Source of the DNA: Schistosoma mansoni
Lineage: Eukaryota > Platyhelminthes > Trematoda > Strigeidida > Schistosomatidae
DNA length: 64,000 bases
Direction: 5' to 3'
NCBI RefSeq assembly: GCF_000237925.1
Contig: NC_031496.1
Span: 19,149,154-19,213,153 of the forward strand
Shown here: piece by piece, positions 1-9,195 of the stretch
Layout of the letters: every line of letters begins with the position of its first letter
Position numbering within the stretch: the stretch's first letter is position 1
The notes under the pieces: generated by a model
What the model saw: the letters and a program-made list of their open reading frames with translations, nothing else
What the model was told of the DNA's origin: nothing
The model's database searches: none
Position numbers and translations under genes: made by a program

Positions 1-700
1 ATAGTCAATAAAAACATTGCATCGAAGCCTTACCCACAGTCCATAATTTGTAACTGTCTGATAAGCTTGTAACATGGTACTTATAGAAACAGTGTTTTCC
101 AACAGGATGTGAAACACAGAGCATTGTGTGAGGTATGATATGTATCCAAAAAATAAGCGTAAATGAGCCTAACATCACAAAAGGAGGGAAGGTGGAGTTA
201 CTGACCAGCAAGCACTGATGGTGTGGGCGATGATTTCAATCCACCCGTGTTTGTGGGGCAGAACATTTTGTTTGTATCGGGCTCTTTATGGATGAGAACA
301 AGTCAATAGATCTGTGATATTGAGATTGTTCACCTACACTCACCATTACGACTCATGTTTCTAATTTTTGTGCTGGATTAACTATTCTACTAAGACAACC
401 TTTAACATGCTAACTCGGACTTTTACATGAACACTGTGTGGCAGGCATCGGATGAGAAAAGAAAAAAAAACTGACTGTAAAGGATATGGTTGCTATTTTA
501 CTTAACACTACTCTCTCTATGCACTCTCTGTTCTTCCTCATTCCAACCTTGACTTCCCTCCTTCATTCGAACCTACTCCACCTTGATAAATATCACAACT
601 CATTGTTCTTTATTACTGCCTTCTCTCTTCTGGAGCCCCTAATCACAGTTCACTCTTGCAACATGAGCTAGTATCAATTTAATCTAATAATATATCATAC
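1..700. other. Unassigned flank with no recognised gene
   Basis: No exon, RNA gene or known repeat could be supported here. Short open frames (5-211 minus, 486-671 plus) have biased, low-complexity composition and no family motif. The stretch lies just downstream, in minus-strand terms, of the possible exon ending at 701. Confidence 0.4.
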
Positions 701-860
701 CTCCATCTGTTCCACTAATAAATGTTAAGCATTGATTATCGCTCATATCCAAATGCCTTGCTGCTCCTCGGTTTCTCTTTTGTTTTTTCTCTTCAGAATC
801 TTGCTCTGAGGGTGAAGCTATGTAACTTCGGACATCTGGAACAAGCTCGACGAACGCGCT
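701..860 (-). CDS. Possible host exon, unidentified
   Basis: Beyond the 3' end of the CR1-like element, a minus-strand frame reads through a charged stretch (SEQDSEEKKQKRNRG) and ends in CLTFISGTDGG, directly followed by a good splice donor (GGAG then GTATGA, exon end 701). The ending resembles a WD-repeat blade strand, but one blade is not enough to name a family. A weak acceptor (TTGTTCCAG) could start the exon near 836. Without a splice the frame stops at 684. It may be an exon interrupted nearby by the retrotransposon, or chance coding potential. Confidence 0.25.
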
Positions 861-866
861 TTCCCA

Positions 867-902
867 AAATGGTTCAAATGGTTCAAATGGTTCAAATGGT
901 TG
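867..902 (-). repeat. 9-bp tandem repeat at LINE 3' end
   Basis: Four copies of AAATGGTTC on the plus strand (GAACCATTT on the element strand), the last slightly altered. They lie about 130 bp past the ORF2 stop. CR1-group LINEs end in short tandem repeats rather than poly(A), so this is taken as the 3' terminus of the element. Confidence 0.7.
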
Positions 903-1027
903 AGGACGGAATAGAAGAAGCTTTCGCTTAACGGGCTTCCGTGTCTGATAGCAGTGGATCACCAATACCTCCAGGCAAGAACCTAGGTATATGAACGATA
1001 ATAGAGGGAAAAAAAGAATTTGGTAAA

Positions 1028-3946
1028 TCATAATAATATGTTATCCTTAGTCCTTAAGAATAAGTCAAGTTTTCTCTTAAAGGACTCCTGGGAGGTCGCT
1101 TGGACTAGCTCAGTCGGCAGCGAATTCCAGCACTTGACAACTCTAACAGAGTAGAAGTTGTGTCTGCAGTCTGTTCTGCTATGTAGGGTCTCCAATTTCT
1201 GGGTGTTACCTCTGAGGTTAGTGTTATGACTAAGCTTAAGAAGTTGTTTAAGGGGATGACCAGAAGTATTAAGGATACTATAAGTCATAAGAAGATCACC
1301 TCTAAGACGCCTATACTCTAACGGGTAAAGGTTAAGTGATTTGAGGCGCTCTTCATAAGGTTTGAATTTGAGACCCCGAACTGATTTCGTGGCTCGACGT
1401 TGTATACGTTCCAGAGTGACCTTATCCTTTTGGAGGGAGGGAGGAAATACTATGTTTCCGTACTCTAAGTGGGGACGAATAAAACTGTTGAAGATTATGT
1501 GGAAGGTTCTACCGTCAAACTGGCCAAAAATGCGCTTCAATGTTACCAGTGCAAGGTTTGCTTGAGAGGCGTTTTTGTCACAGTTCGCATACGATTTCAG
1601 GTCGTAGGGTACCAACACTCCTAAATCTTTTTCAACTTGGGAAACTTCTAGAGGTGAGTTACCTAAGTTATAACTATAGTCTGCAACATGTCTCAGATGG
1701 ACTACCTTGCACTTTGAAGTGTTGAAGGTAAGTCCGTTGTCGTCTGCCCAACTTTGAAGTCGAGTCAGATCCTCCTGCAGAACTAGTATATCATTGTGAG
1801 TACGTATCTCTCTCCAAAGTTTCACATCATCAGCAAAAAGCAATAAATCAGATGAAACTTGTTGAGGAAGATCGTTAATATAAATCAAGAAGAGAAGAGG
1901 TCCTAGTATTGAACCCTGGGGGACCCCACTAGGACATTCCATAGCCTGAGAGAGAGTGAAGTTAACCCTGACCTTAAAATGTCGGTTTTCTAGGTATGAA
2001 GTGATCCAGTCAATTAAAGGGGGTTTTATACCCAATCGTCCAAGCTTCTTGATAAGACATGCATGGTTGACCCTATCAAAAGCTTTTGAGAAGTCCAGGT
2101 AAATGACGTCAACCTTCCCCTTGCGATCAAGGATGGTTGTCCATTTATCCACCGCAGTCAGCAGGTTGGTCGTACAAGAATGACCTTTTCTGAAACCATG
2201 CTGTTGAGGCGAGAAGAACTTTGAGGATGATAAGTGTTCTAGTATGCCGTCGAATACTAGGGATTCCATAATTTTTGAAGGTATGGAGAGAAGGGCCACT
2301 GGTCGGTAGCTTGAGGGTTCACTGCGTCGACCTCCTTTGAAAATTGGTGTGATGTGGGCCAGCTTCCATATTTCCGGTAGTTTGCCTCTGCTTAGCGAGT
2401 GTGCAAACATCACGCTAAGTGGTGTCGCCAGGATTGAAGCTGCTTCCCTCAATACGGCGGAATGAACCATGTCCGGACCAGGAGAAGTGTCTTTTTTTAG
2501 GTTCTGCAGTTTACGGAGCACCAAGTCAGCACTCAGGTCCACTTCGGAAAGTCCTGTACAGGTGCAGGTGAAGCTTTCATCAGTATGGTTGATGTGGGTC
2601 AGTTGGAATGTCCGGGAGTAATGTTCAGCCAAAAGGTTAGCGGCATCACTGTCGTTGTTGGTCGGGCCATTAGGACCAAGCAGTTGGGAAACTCCAGTTT
2701 TGCCTTGTCGAAGAGAAGCTGCATAACTGAACAAGCTTTTCGGATTGGAGACGAATCTATCGATAAGCTTGGTCTGGAACTGAAGCCTGTCTTCTCTTAT
2801 TGCCTTTGTGCATGTGTTCCTTATATGTTTGTATTGCCTGTACGCGCCGTTGTTATCCGTTCGTTTATATTCAGCCCAACAGTGCCTTTTGCGGCTTAGC
2901 AAACGACGAGTGCGGTTCTTGATGATTGCAGGTTGCTTGTAGCTTTTTGGGACCATTTTAGGAACTGAATGCTCAGTAGCACATAAGATCGTGTGCAGTA
3001 AAAAATCCCAATGAGCATCCACTTCAATTTCAGGGCGAACATTCCAATCCACCTGTTGAAGATAGTCCTGTAAAGCTAACACATTCAACCGTTTGAAGTT
3101 CCAGCGCTTGTTGCTAGTAGGATATCGTAGCTCCGTCTTGCTGACAAAGCTGAATGATAAGACGGCGTGATCACTTTTGCCCAGGGGAGCCAGGATTGAG
3201 AGGTCGTCAACTAGGAATTCTTCGTTTGTGAATACCCAGTCTAAGCGTGACGGCGTCTGACTGTTTCTCCAACGGGTTGCCGACTTCACATTTTCAAATA
3301 ATCCCAGGTCGCCGATAAGGTTGAAGAACAGAGCTTCAGTAGAGTTGGCACCACCAATGTATGTATGTTCCACGAAGTTGATTCTAGGGAGATTGAAATC
3401 CCCTAGAATCAGGATATGAGAGAATCCAAGACGCGTAGAGCGAGTTAATCCTTCCAGCAGACGTTTGTCATATTCGATGTTGGCAGTGGGCTTCCTGTAA
3501 ACGACCCCAACTAGGCACCTCGAGGTGGTAGATAATCTTACTGAGCACCATACTGACTCGTCAAGATTGTGAAACTCTTGATTGTGAAGTTGGTGCGCAT
3601 CCAGGCATGACCGTACGTATAGTGCTACCCCACCCCCCATTCCTGTATTTCTGTCGTTGCGAAATAAAGACATCCCAGTTATTGCTAACTCTTGGTCCGT
3701 AAACTGAGACGTTATCCAAGTTTCGGATATCCCTATCAGATGGGCATCATTAGCGTTGCTAAGTTCACGTAGCTCATCCATTTTGTTTGGCAAGCTCGCG
3801 GCGTTCGTGTATAGGCAGTTTATGCTTTCAATTTGGAACGCGTGAGCCTCTTCTTGTTTGTCTATATGAGCCGTGTGTGAGTGGACAGGTAGCCTACCTA
3901 TACGATGTTTACCGAGTTGGTAGTCCCTGTCCTTTACACGTTTTTT
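1028..3946 (-). CDS. CR1-like ORF2: endonuclease-reverse transcriptase
   Basis: This ORF encodes the polyprotein that nicks target DNA and copies the LINE RNA. Counting from the leucine (TTG) at 3793, 921 residues are open. The AP-endonuclease has SETW at 23-26, GDFN at 131-134, RLDWV near 183-187 and SDH at 207-209. The reverse transcriptase has YLDFSKAFD near 565-573, GVPQGS at 623-628 and FADD at 653-656, so the catalytic aspartates are intact. The frame is open upstream through CLYTNAASLPNK, the expected endonuclease N-terminus, back to a TAA at 3947-3949, and that stretch has no ATG. The first ATG (NKM) lies inside the domain. Translation therefore probably enters from ORF1 at the heptamer at 3940-3946, or by reinitiation. 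Confidence 0.9.
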   Translation of the reverse strand, partial: KKRVKDRDYQLGKHRIGRLPVHSHTAHIDKQEEAHAFQIESINCLYTNAASLPNKMDELRELSNANDAHLIGISETWITSQFTDQELAITGMSLFRNDRNTGMGGGVALYVRSCLDAHQLHNQEFHNLDESVWCSVRLSTTSRCLVGVVYRKPTANIEYDKRLLEGLTRSTRLGFSHILILGDFNLPRINFVEHTYIGGANSTEALFFNLIGDLGLFENVKSATRWRNSQTPSRLDWVFTNEEFLVDDLSILAPLGKSDHAVLSFSFVSKTELRYPTSNKRWNFKRLNVLALQDYLQQVDWNVRPEIEVDAHWDFLLHTILCATEHSVPKMVPKSYKQPAIIKNRTRRLLSRKRHCWAEYKRTDNNGAYRQYKHIRNTCTKAIREDRLQFQTKLIDRFVSNPKSLFSYAASLRQGKTGVSQLLGPNGPTNNDSDAANLLAEHYSRTFQLTHINHTDESFTCTCTGLSEVDLSADLVLRKLQNLKKDTSPGPDMVHSAVLREAASILATPLSVMFAHSLSRGKLPEIWKLAHITPIFKGGRRSEPSSYRPVALLSIPSKIMESLVFDGILEHLSSSKFFSPQQHGFRKGHSCTTNLLTAVDKWTTILDRKGKVDVIYLDFSKAFDRVNHACLIKKLGRLGIKPPLIDWITSYLENRHFKVRVNFTLSQAMECPSGVPQGSILGPLLFLIYINDLPQQVSSDLLLFADDVKLWREIRTHNDILVLQEDLTRLQSWADDNGLTFNTSKCKVVHLRHVADYSYNLGNSPLEVSQVEKDLGVLVPYDLKSYANCDKNASQANLALVTLKRIFGQFDGRTFHIIFNSFIRPHLEYGNIVFPPSLQKDKVTLERIQRRATKSVRGLKFKPYEERLKSLNLYPLEYRRLRGDLLMTYSILNTSGHPLKQLLKLSHNTNLRGNTQKLETLHSRTDCRHNFYSVRVVKCWNSLPTELVQATSQESFKRKLDLFLRTKDNILL
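3883..3946 (-). promoter_or_regulatory. Candidate -1 ribosomal frameshift signal, ORF1 to ORF2
   Basis: On the minus strand the ORF1 frame reads CAT AAA AAA AAC GTG TAA. Positions 3946-3940 form the heptamer A AAA AAC in the correct phase. A -1 slip there continues exactly in the ORF2 frame (CGT GTA AAG). A 7-nt spacer (3939-3933) holds most of the ORF1 stop. Next comes a 7-bp perfect stem, GGACAGG (3932-3926) with CCTGTCC (3889-3883). It continues past a 2/4-nt internal loop as CTACC (3923-3919) with GGTAG (3898-3894). Slippery site, spacer and hairpin match the usual eukaryotic layout. Function is inferred, not shown. Confidence 0.65.
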
Positions 3947-4800
3947 TTATGATCGAGACAGTCCACGAGTGGAATTGTCAGCTCCAGCTTTCGTTTGTGC
4001 TTGATCCTGCTGTCGTGGGGCCTATCCGGATGCATATGGATGCCAGTTGGCAACCGACGTCTATTGGTACGAAATGCTTCCAGAGTTGCAGCCGCCATGT
4101 GGGAGGAGGGGAAGGTTATCTTCAGCAGCCGGGGCCTAGAGTCTCCGTCTCTCTTGGCCAGTCTCATTACCTGTTGGGTCAATATGTTCTTGAGTTTTAA
4201 GGAATGCTTGATGAATTTCCATTCCCGAATATCAGAGTTTGCTAGAGCTGGGTCCGTATTTTCCGGTACACCTTGCACAATGATATTTCGTCCACGGAAG
4301 AACGCCTCACGAGATTCCTTAGGGATGTTCCGGATGAGATTTCGTTCAGAATACGGTATGTCGGGCAGTATTCTTACGTTCCCATCGGACCTCAGTAAGT
4401 GACTGGCTAGCAGGACGTCCTCTACGTCGGAGGCATTCTTAAGTGTAACACGAAGCAGCCTCGGGTGGTTTAGGTGGTTAGAGTCCTTCCCCCGAGTGAG
4501 CCGTGTGACGGTCAAAGGCTCTATTCTAGGGAGTTCCAGCCTCTTGATTAATTCTCCCCAGAGCATCCTGTCGTTTTTGTCCTGCAAACTGAGAGGAAGG
4601 TCGGGGTTGTCAATAAGGTTCATGATTATGACAGAGTCGTCACGAACCGCAATTGATTTCCCAGGTTTTCCAAGGCGTCTAGGTTTGGTATCTTGTTGTT
4701 TGGATGTCGAGGCGCGTTTTCGATTCCTGGGCTCAGTGATGGCCGGGCGGACAGTCTTGGGTGTAGACTGTGCGGCCAAAGCATCAATTGATTTACGCAC
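3934..4800 (-). CDS. CR1-like ORF1: putative nucleic-acid-binding protein
   Basis: This 288-codon frame precedes ORF2. It is presumably the RNA-binding partner in the retrotransposition particle, by analogy with other CR1 ORF1 proteins. It has a basic N-terminal segment (RNRKRASTSKQ, then KPRRLGKPGK near residues 26-48) and a conserved middle part (RILPDIPYSERNLIR; NIIVQGVPEN) that recurs in the relic at 7340-8030. No zinc knuckle is visible. The codon at 4800 is GTG and is not a credible start. The frame is open to 4863 (TGA at 4864-4866) with no ATG, and the first internal ATG is in IIMNLID. The authentic start may therefore have been lost or frameshifted in this copy. Confidence 0.75.
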   Translation of the reverse strand: MRKSIDALAAQSTPKTVRPAITEPRNRKRASTSKQQDTKPRRLGKPGKSIAVRDDSVIIMNLIDNPDLPLSLQDKNDRMLWGELIKRLELPRIEPLTVTRLTRGKDSNHLNHPRLLRVTLKNASDVEDVLLASHLLRSDGNVRILPDIPYSERNLIRNIPKESREAFFRGRNIIVQGVPENTDPALANSDIREWKFIKHSLKLKNILTQQVMRLAKRDGDSRPRLLKITFPSSHMAAATLEAFRTNRRRLPTGIHMHPDRPHDSRIKHKRKLELTIPLVDCLDHKKNV

Positions 4801-4900
4801 GATACTTGGGACGTTCAGTTTCGGAGGGGACGCTTGGGCTTTATTACTCCTGTTAACCCAAGGTCATAGCTCGAACCAGGCGCTCCACAAGCATACTTTA

Positions 4901-7339
4901 TAACAACTATAAACTTAAAAAGCTGCATTACATAAATACTTAGCACTACCGAAACCCTATTACACTTTTTGTCGAGATTGGATCTGGTATATAACGTGGA
5001 CTCTATGCCCCTTTGGAAACTATTCTTATGAAAACACATTATATGTGAACGAATGAACTGCTATCAACTTTTATAGATTATAATTACTAAACAAGCTTGC
5101 TTGGGATGCATACTGTGAACCAGTATATGTTGTAAATTGTAGATCATGCCTGTAAAAATGGCGTGTACCTGCTACTGCAGAAATATATTATTATTATCAC
5201 TGCTTCCCGTTTATCTGAGGGCAAATTTCTAGCTATCTTCAGAAGCTAAATCTCCTAAAGAATCAACAGAGACTTTGTAGAACACCATGCTTTGCACAGC
5301 CAACGTGATAGTGGCTTAAAGCATCTTTTATATGCAGCCAGTGTGAGTATGGTACACACATTGTGATACCACTCATTGAAGTTGTCACGTTGCATTCAGT
5401 CATCTACCAGGAGATAGCGTGCAGATCTGTCACAAAGATGTTTAACTTGCGCTATAAATTTGTTTTGTGATCTTACAGAAAAACAACAGCGAAGACTGAT
5501 CTCTAGAAAAAGGGTCTTTTAAGGCGTGATAAGTGATAGACACCGAACACAAAAAGCAGAGGTTTGTATATTACTGTACCTAGCAACAATAAAAAAAATC
5601 CGACTTCATTAGTTACAAAAAGATCTTAATACTTTTGGACCAAAATACACCAAAAGATTTACTCAACGAAGAAAAAAATGCCAGTTCTCTTTTTGTATGT
5701 GTACTGAAAAAGTGCGGATGATGAACTTCTCTAGAAAAAGCGATAGTCTTGGAGATCACCTTAACTGAAACAAATTTAATTAAAGCAAAACAGTAGCCTT
5801 GTTGCGTAATTAAACGATCAATACTATAAAATATACTCAGAGGATAAATACCACTACCATTTTTTCACAATATAACACCTGGATTGCTCGTCATGTGAAA
5901 AAAGCAAGGACCTACGACTCAGACTTAGAAGCGCAGTTGAAAGGCCTTATATTAACTCAATATAAGGGAGACATATCAGATCTCAAATGCACGGCCAGTT
6001 CGTAAGAGTGACCATATAGTGTCAGTTTTGATTTAAATATGGAGTTTAACAACCATGCGTTCGTTGGGGTATGATATTCAGGCGGGGACATTGAATATGT
6101 CAGAAATCGTACTAGCAGAGTTCTCAGTAGATTGAGAAGTCACGTCCGAATACCCCATTGAAATGGCTTGTGAACGCGTCAGGAAACTGTATTTATAGGT
6201 ACTGTGAATAATACCACATAACCTATGTTAATCCTTATTGTAATCTAACACATAGTTTTAAACCTCTATCGTTAAAGTGAAGAGAATCTGACGTGACAAG
6301 CTTCAACCTCAAAAGACCAAAACTCTTATGCTCTAAGTTAGTGAAGAAGTATAGTATTTAATATGGACATGTTAAATGAACATAACCGTACATTGGATTT
6401 AGAGTATGACTGTGATCGTCAAATACATTGGTGCGATGTTCAGCTGTGTGAACAATTCGAGTCCCTTACATGCGAATCCTCGTGATACTCGTTTATTTGG
6501 TTGTCTGTTCATCTATTATTCTGTCTGTCGATCGTGTTCTACTACTATGTAGATACACTGTCCAGTCGATACTCCTAAGGGTACCACAAGTATTCGTAGT
6601 TTGACGACACCTTAAAAAGTGACACCTCTTATAATCAAAATGTGTCAACCCAGTGAAATAGGAAATCAGAAGCGAAAAATGGTTCGAAGGCATACTTGAT
6701 AGAGTATCATGAAGTGATTAACCTAAGTTTATTAGCGGTTGTAGGAGACGTGAGGCACGGCATATCCACTTATGATCTAGTGTGGATGCATGACCGAATG
6801 CCTTACGCCAAGTGAGTCAATTAAATCTACTGCAGTCGGCATTAAATATCGAAGATCTATAGAGCTAATAATTTTGAGAATTTGTTTATCGCTACACTCT
6901 GGACAGTTTGAATTCATTTCAATGCAGTGCAGATAAGACTAGTCTAAAACATTCCTGGATTTATTTTACTACATTACAGATGCTGGTTATTCTGTTCCCA
7001 GTTTTATTTAATTCTAATACAAAACCTAGTGATCCTAAGCGCCAGTCTCAGAATAAACCCAACCCAATTACAAGGAGGTCTATACTTGATGTCGATCCAG
7101 TTACACTACTATTCCGGTCTAGTTGTGTCTACTCTGTCCAGTTATAATTAAATTGTTTATAACTGCTGTATATAATTATGAATTCAATTATTTAAATACA
7201 AATTAACAACCTTTTATGCTATTCCTTACTTAAGTCATTTCTCCTCGGCCATCGATTTTAAAGATAACTATTATAATGAGGAGATAGTTTGGCTGTAAAC
7301 GGTTCACCGTCTAAAAAGCGGAACATCCTAGGTATTGTA
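4901..7339. other. Intergenic, nothing recognised
   Basis: AT-rich sequence without a supported exon or RNA gene. A (TTA)n-ended stretch near 5185-5200 could be an old retroelement tail. Scattered open frames under 80 codons have no family motif. Confidence 0.4.
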
Positions 7340-8030
7340 GTGGAATAAACGGATGATTGGGCCGTATATCCTACTCCTAATTCTGTTCAACCAGTCATCA
7401 AGAAGCACAGGAAACATGAAACGCGCTCCAGCTACCAAACAAAGAGGTCCTCAACATGAACGTACCCGAAAACCTGGAAAAGCGATCACAGTTTGCAAAG
7501 GCTTTTTCATAAACGCGAACCTTAAATACAGCTCTGACCTTCTCCTCAGTCTGCAGGATGCTCTGAGAGGAGTTGAACAGGAAGCTCGAGTTTCCGAAAA
7601 TAGAGTACCTAAAAGTCACATGGCTTATTCGGAGAAAGGACTCAAAGTATCGAAATCGCCCAAGACTACTTCGAGTAACGCTCAATAACTCTACCAACGT
7701 AGAGGATATCTTACCGGATAGTCACTTACTGAGATAAAATGGGAATATAAGAATATATAAGAACAGGAAGATACCGTATTCTGGGCGCAACCTCATCAGA
7801 AGCATTCCCAAGGAATCTCGCGAGACGTTTATTCGTGGAAAAATATCATTGTGGGAGGTGTGCCGGAAAACACAAACTCTGATATTTGGGAATGGAAATT
7901 CATCAAGCAGACCTCGAAGCCGAAAAACATATTAACTCACCATGTGGTGAGACTAGACAAAAAGGACGGGAATTCTAGACTTCGGCTGATGAAGATAACC
8001 TCCCACGTGCTCGTGCTTATCGTGCGAAAA
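7340..8030 (+). pseudogene. Decayed CR1-like ORF1 relic
   Basis: Plus-strand frames repeat the ORF1 landmarks of the element at 867-4900 in the same order: a basic segment with RKPGKAITV, then LLLSLQDAL, then NLIRSIPKESRETF, then IIVGGVPENT and NSDIWEWKFIK, then KNILTHHVVRLDKKDG. They are split by frameshifts and stops (breaks near 7690, 7800 and 7850), so the copy is dead. No convincing ORF2 follows. Confidence 0.7.
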
Positions 8031-8944
8031 TGACACAAAATTACGCACAAATGAGTGAGGTTTTAAACTGTTGGTGAAATAGTCCTCATAGTTGGCAAAA
8101 GTCGGGCTAGTTATTGTGGTAGGTTTTTTAATCAGATCCTGGGGCAGAGTAGTTGGGGCTCAAGTTTCTAATCTAAATACATGAACCCTTCAACGTCCAA
8201 CATTGGATGATAAGAAATACAGCGGCTACGAAAAATAAGGAAGTAAATAAGTACCTGAGTCACAATGTTTTGAGATCACTAAGATGTTTTCAGCCTTCTC
8301 ATAACCACCCAACTCGAGATTTTCAGGACTTTCATGCCTCTTTAGTCATCTTGACGTTAATTAAGGAAGAATCCTCTTTTTAAATATACAAAATATCTAA
8401 TCATTCGAACCTGAGGAACCACTCCACTGTTCACACGAAACATGTAGATTCGAAAAAGAAACCTATAATCACTTACGACAAGTATTCGGTTCTACCTGAA
8501 TGCTTGTTTTGGCGGAAGTATTGATAATCCGGAAGGAAATAGAAAAGTTGTAAGCATCTTGGTTTCTAGTATGCGTTGAAAAGGCCGTTACTTAAAAAGG
8601 AATGCCATTGTTAACCTGTCGAAAGTTTTATCCATAATTTAACTCCGTTTGATGCACTGCCTAAAGTCTGTGGTTATTGCCTTTTATAACCTAGTTATAG
8701 CTGCAGATGCAGAGGGCGTTCACTGAACAGAAGTAATCAAACTATAAAATGAAAAATGATAAAAATACTCAAAATAAGCAAAAGGACATCGTCGTACATA
8801 GATATATATGCCATACGATAGTGACAAAAACTTACACACGAAATGAATGAGGTTTTACACTATTGATGAAGTCATTTTACCAAAATACTGGCTTGTAGTT
8901 GAGTCAAAGTCATCCCAAATCGTTTGATACCGAAGAACTTAGTG
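8031..8944. other. Unassigned stretch
   Basis: No gene seen. Two short related segments (about 8023-8095 and 8817-8890) share the pattern 'ACGCACAAATGAGTGAGG / ACACGAAATGAATGAGG' and may be degenerate copies of one repeat. Confidence 0.3.
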
Positions 8945-9195
8945 AATAAGCGAACAATTTAGTTCAGAACTAGCGTCGGCGGTCTGTAGTAATGGCCGTA
9001 GGGTTACCGTAGTTTGAAAATTGTCGTTCGATAAAGGCACAGGTCACCGGTTCGGAAATAATTTCTTTCATATATCTTGCACATACGGTGCACATACGTC
9101 CACATATAAGAGTATTCGTTTGATTCTGGCAAGGGTACAACCGAATCAAGGCGGGCGTGGTTGAAACAAGCATCTGGAGGTCTAACAAAAGACAT
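8945..9195 (-). pseudogene. Gypsy-like (Ty3) integrase core relic
   Basis: Two minus-strand frames together resemble the integrase core of Ty3/gypsy LTR retrotransposons. The first has FNHARLDSVVPLPESNEYSY, matching the usual HxDxVGPLPxSNGY segment with the first catalytic Asp. The second, after a frameshift near 9065, has ISEPVTCAFIERQFSNYG then ITTDRRR, matching the second catalytic Asp region (TTDRGxQF) with a stop in place of Gln. No LTR or other pol part was found, so this is an isolated fragment. Confidence 0.6.

Larger units (their letters stand above)
867..4900 (-). mobile_element. CR1-like non-LTR retrotransposon, near full length
   Basis: The element runs on the minus strand: 5' leader (roughly 4864-4900, true 5' end unclear), ORF1 (ending 3934), ORF2 (ending 1028), a short 3' UTR and a 9-bp terminal repeat array at 867-902. 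The AP-endonuclease plus reverse transcriptase layout and the short terminal repeats place it in the CR1/Jockey group. ORF2 has no internal stop, which suggests a young copy. A decayed ORF1 of the same family lies at 7340-8030 on the other strand. Confidence 0.85.

Noticed and set aside
684-1031. Full 115-codon frame as one protein
   Set aside because: Its first part runs through the LINE 3' UTR and the 9-bp repeats (FEPFEPFEPF), so it is partly an artefact. Only the distal part might be an exon.
3787-3793. Start of ORF2 at 3793
   Set aside because: The codon is TTG (leucine). The endonuclease N-terminus continues upstream as CLYTNAAS, so this is not the initiation site.
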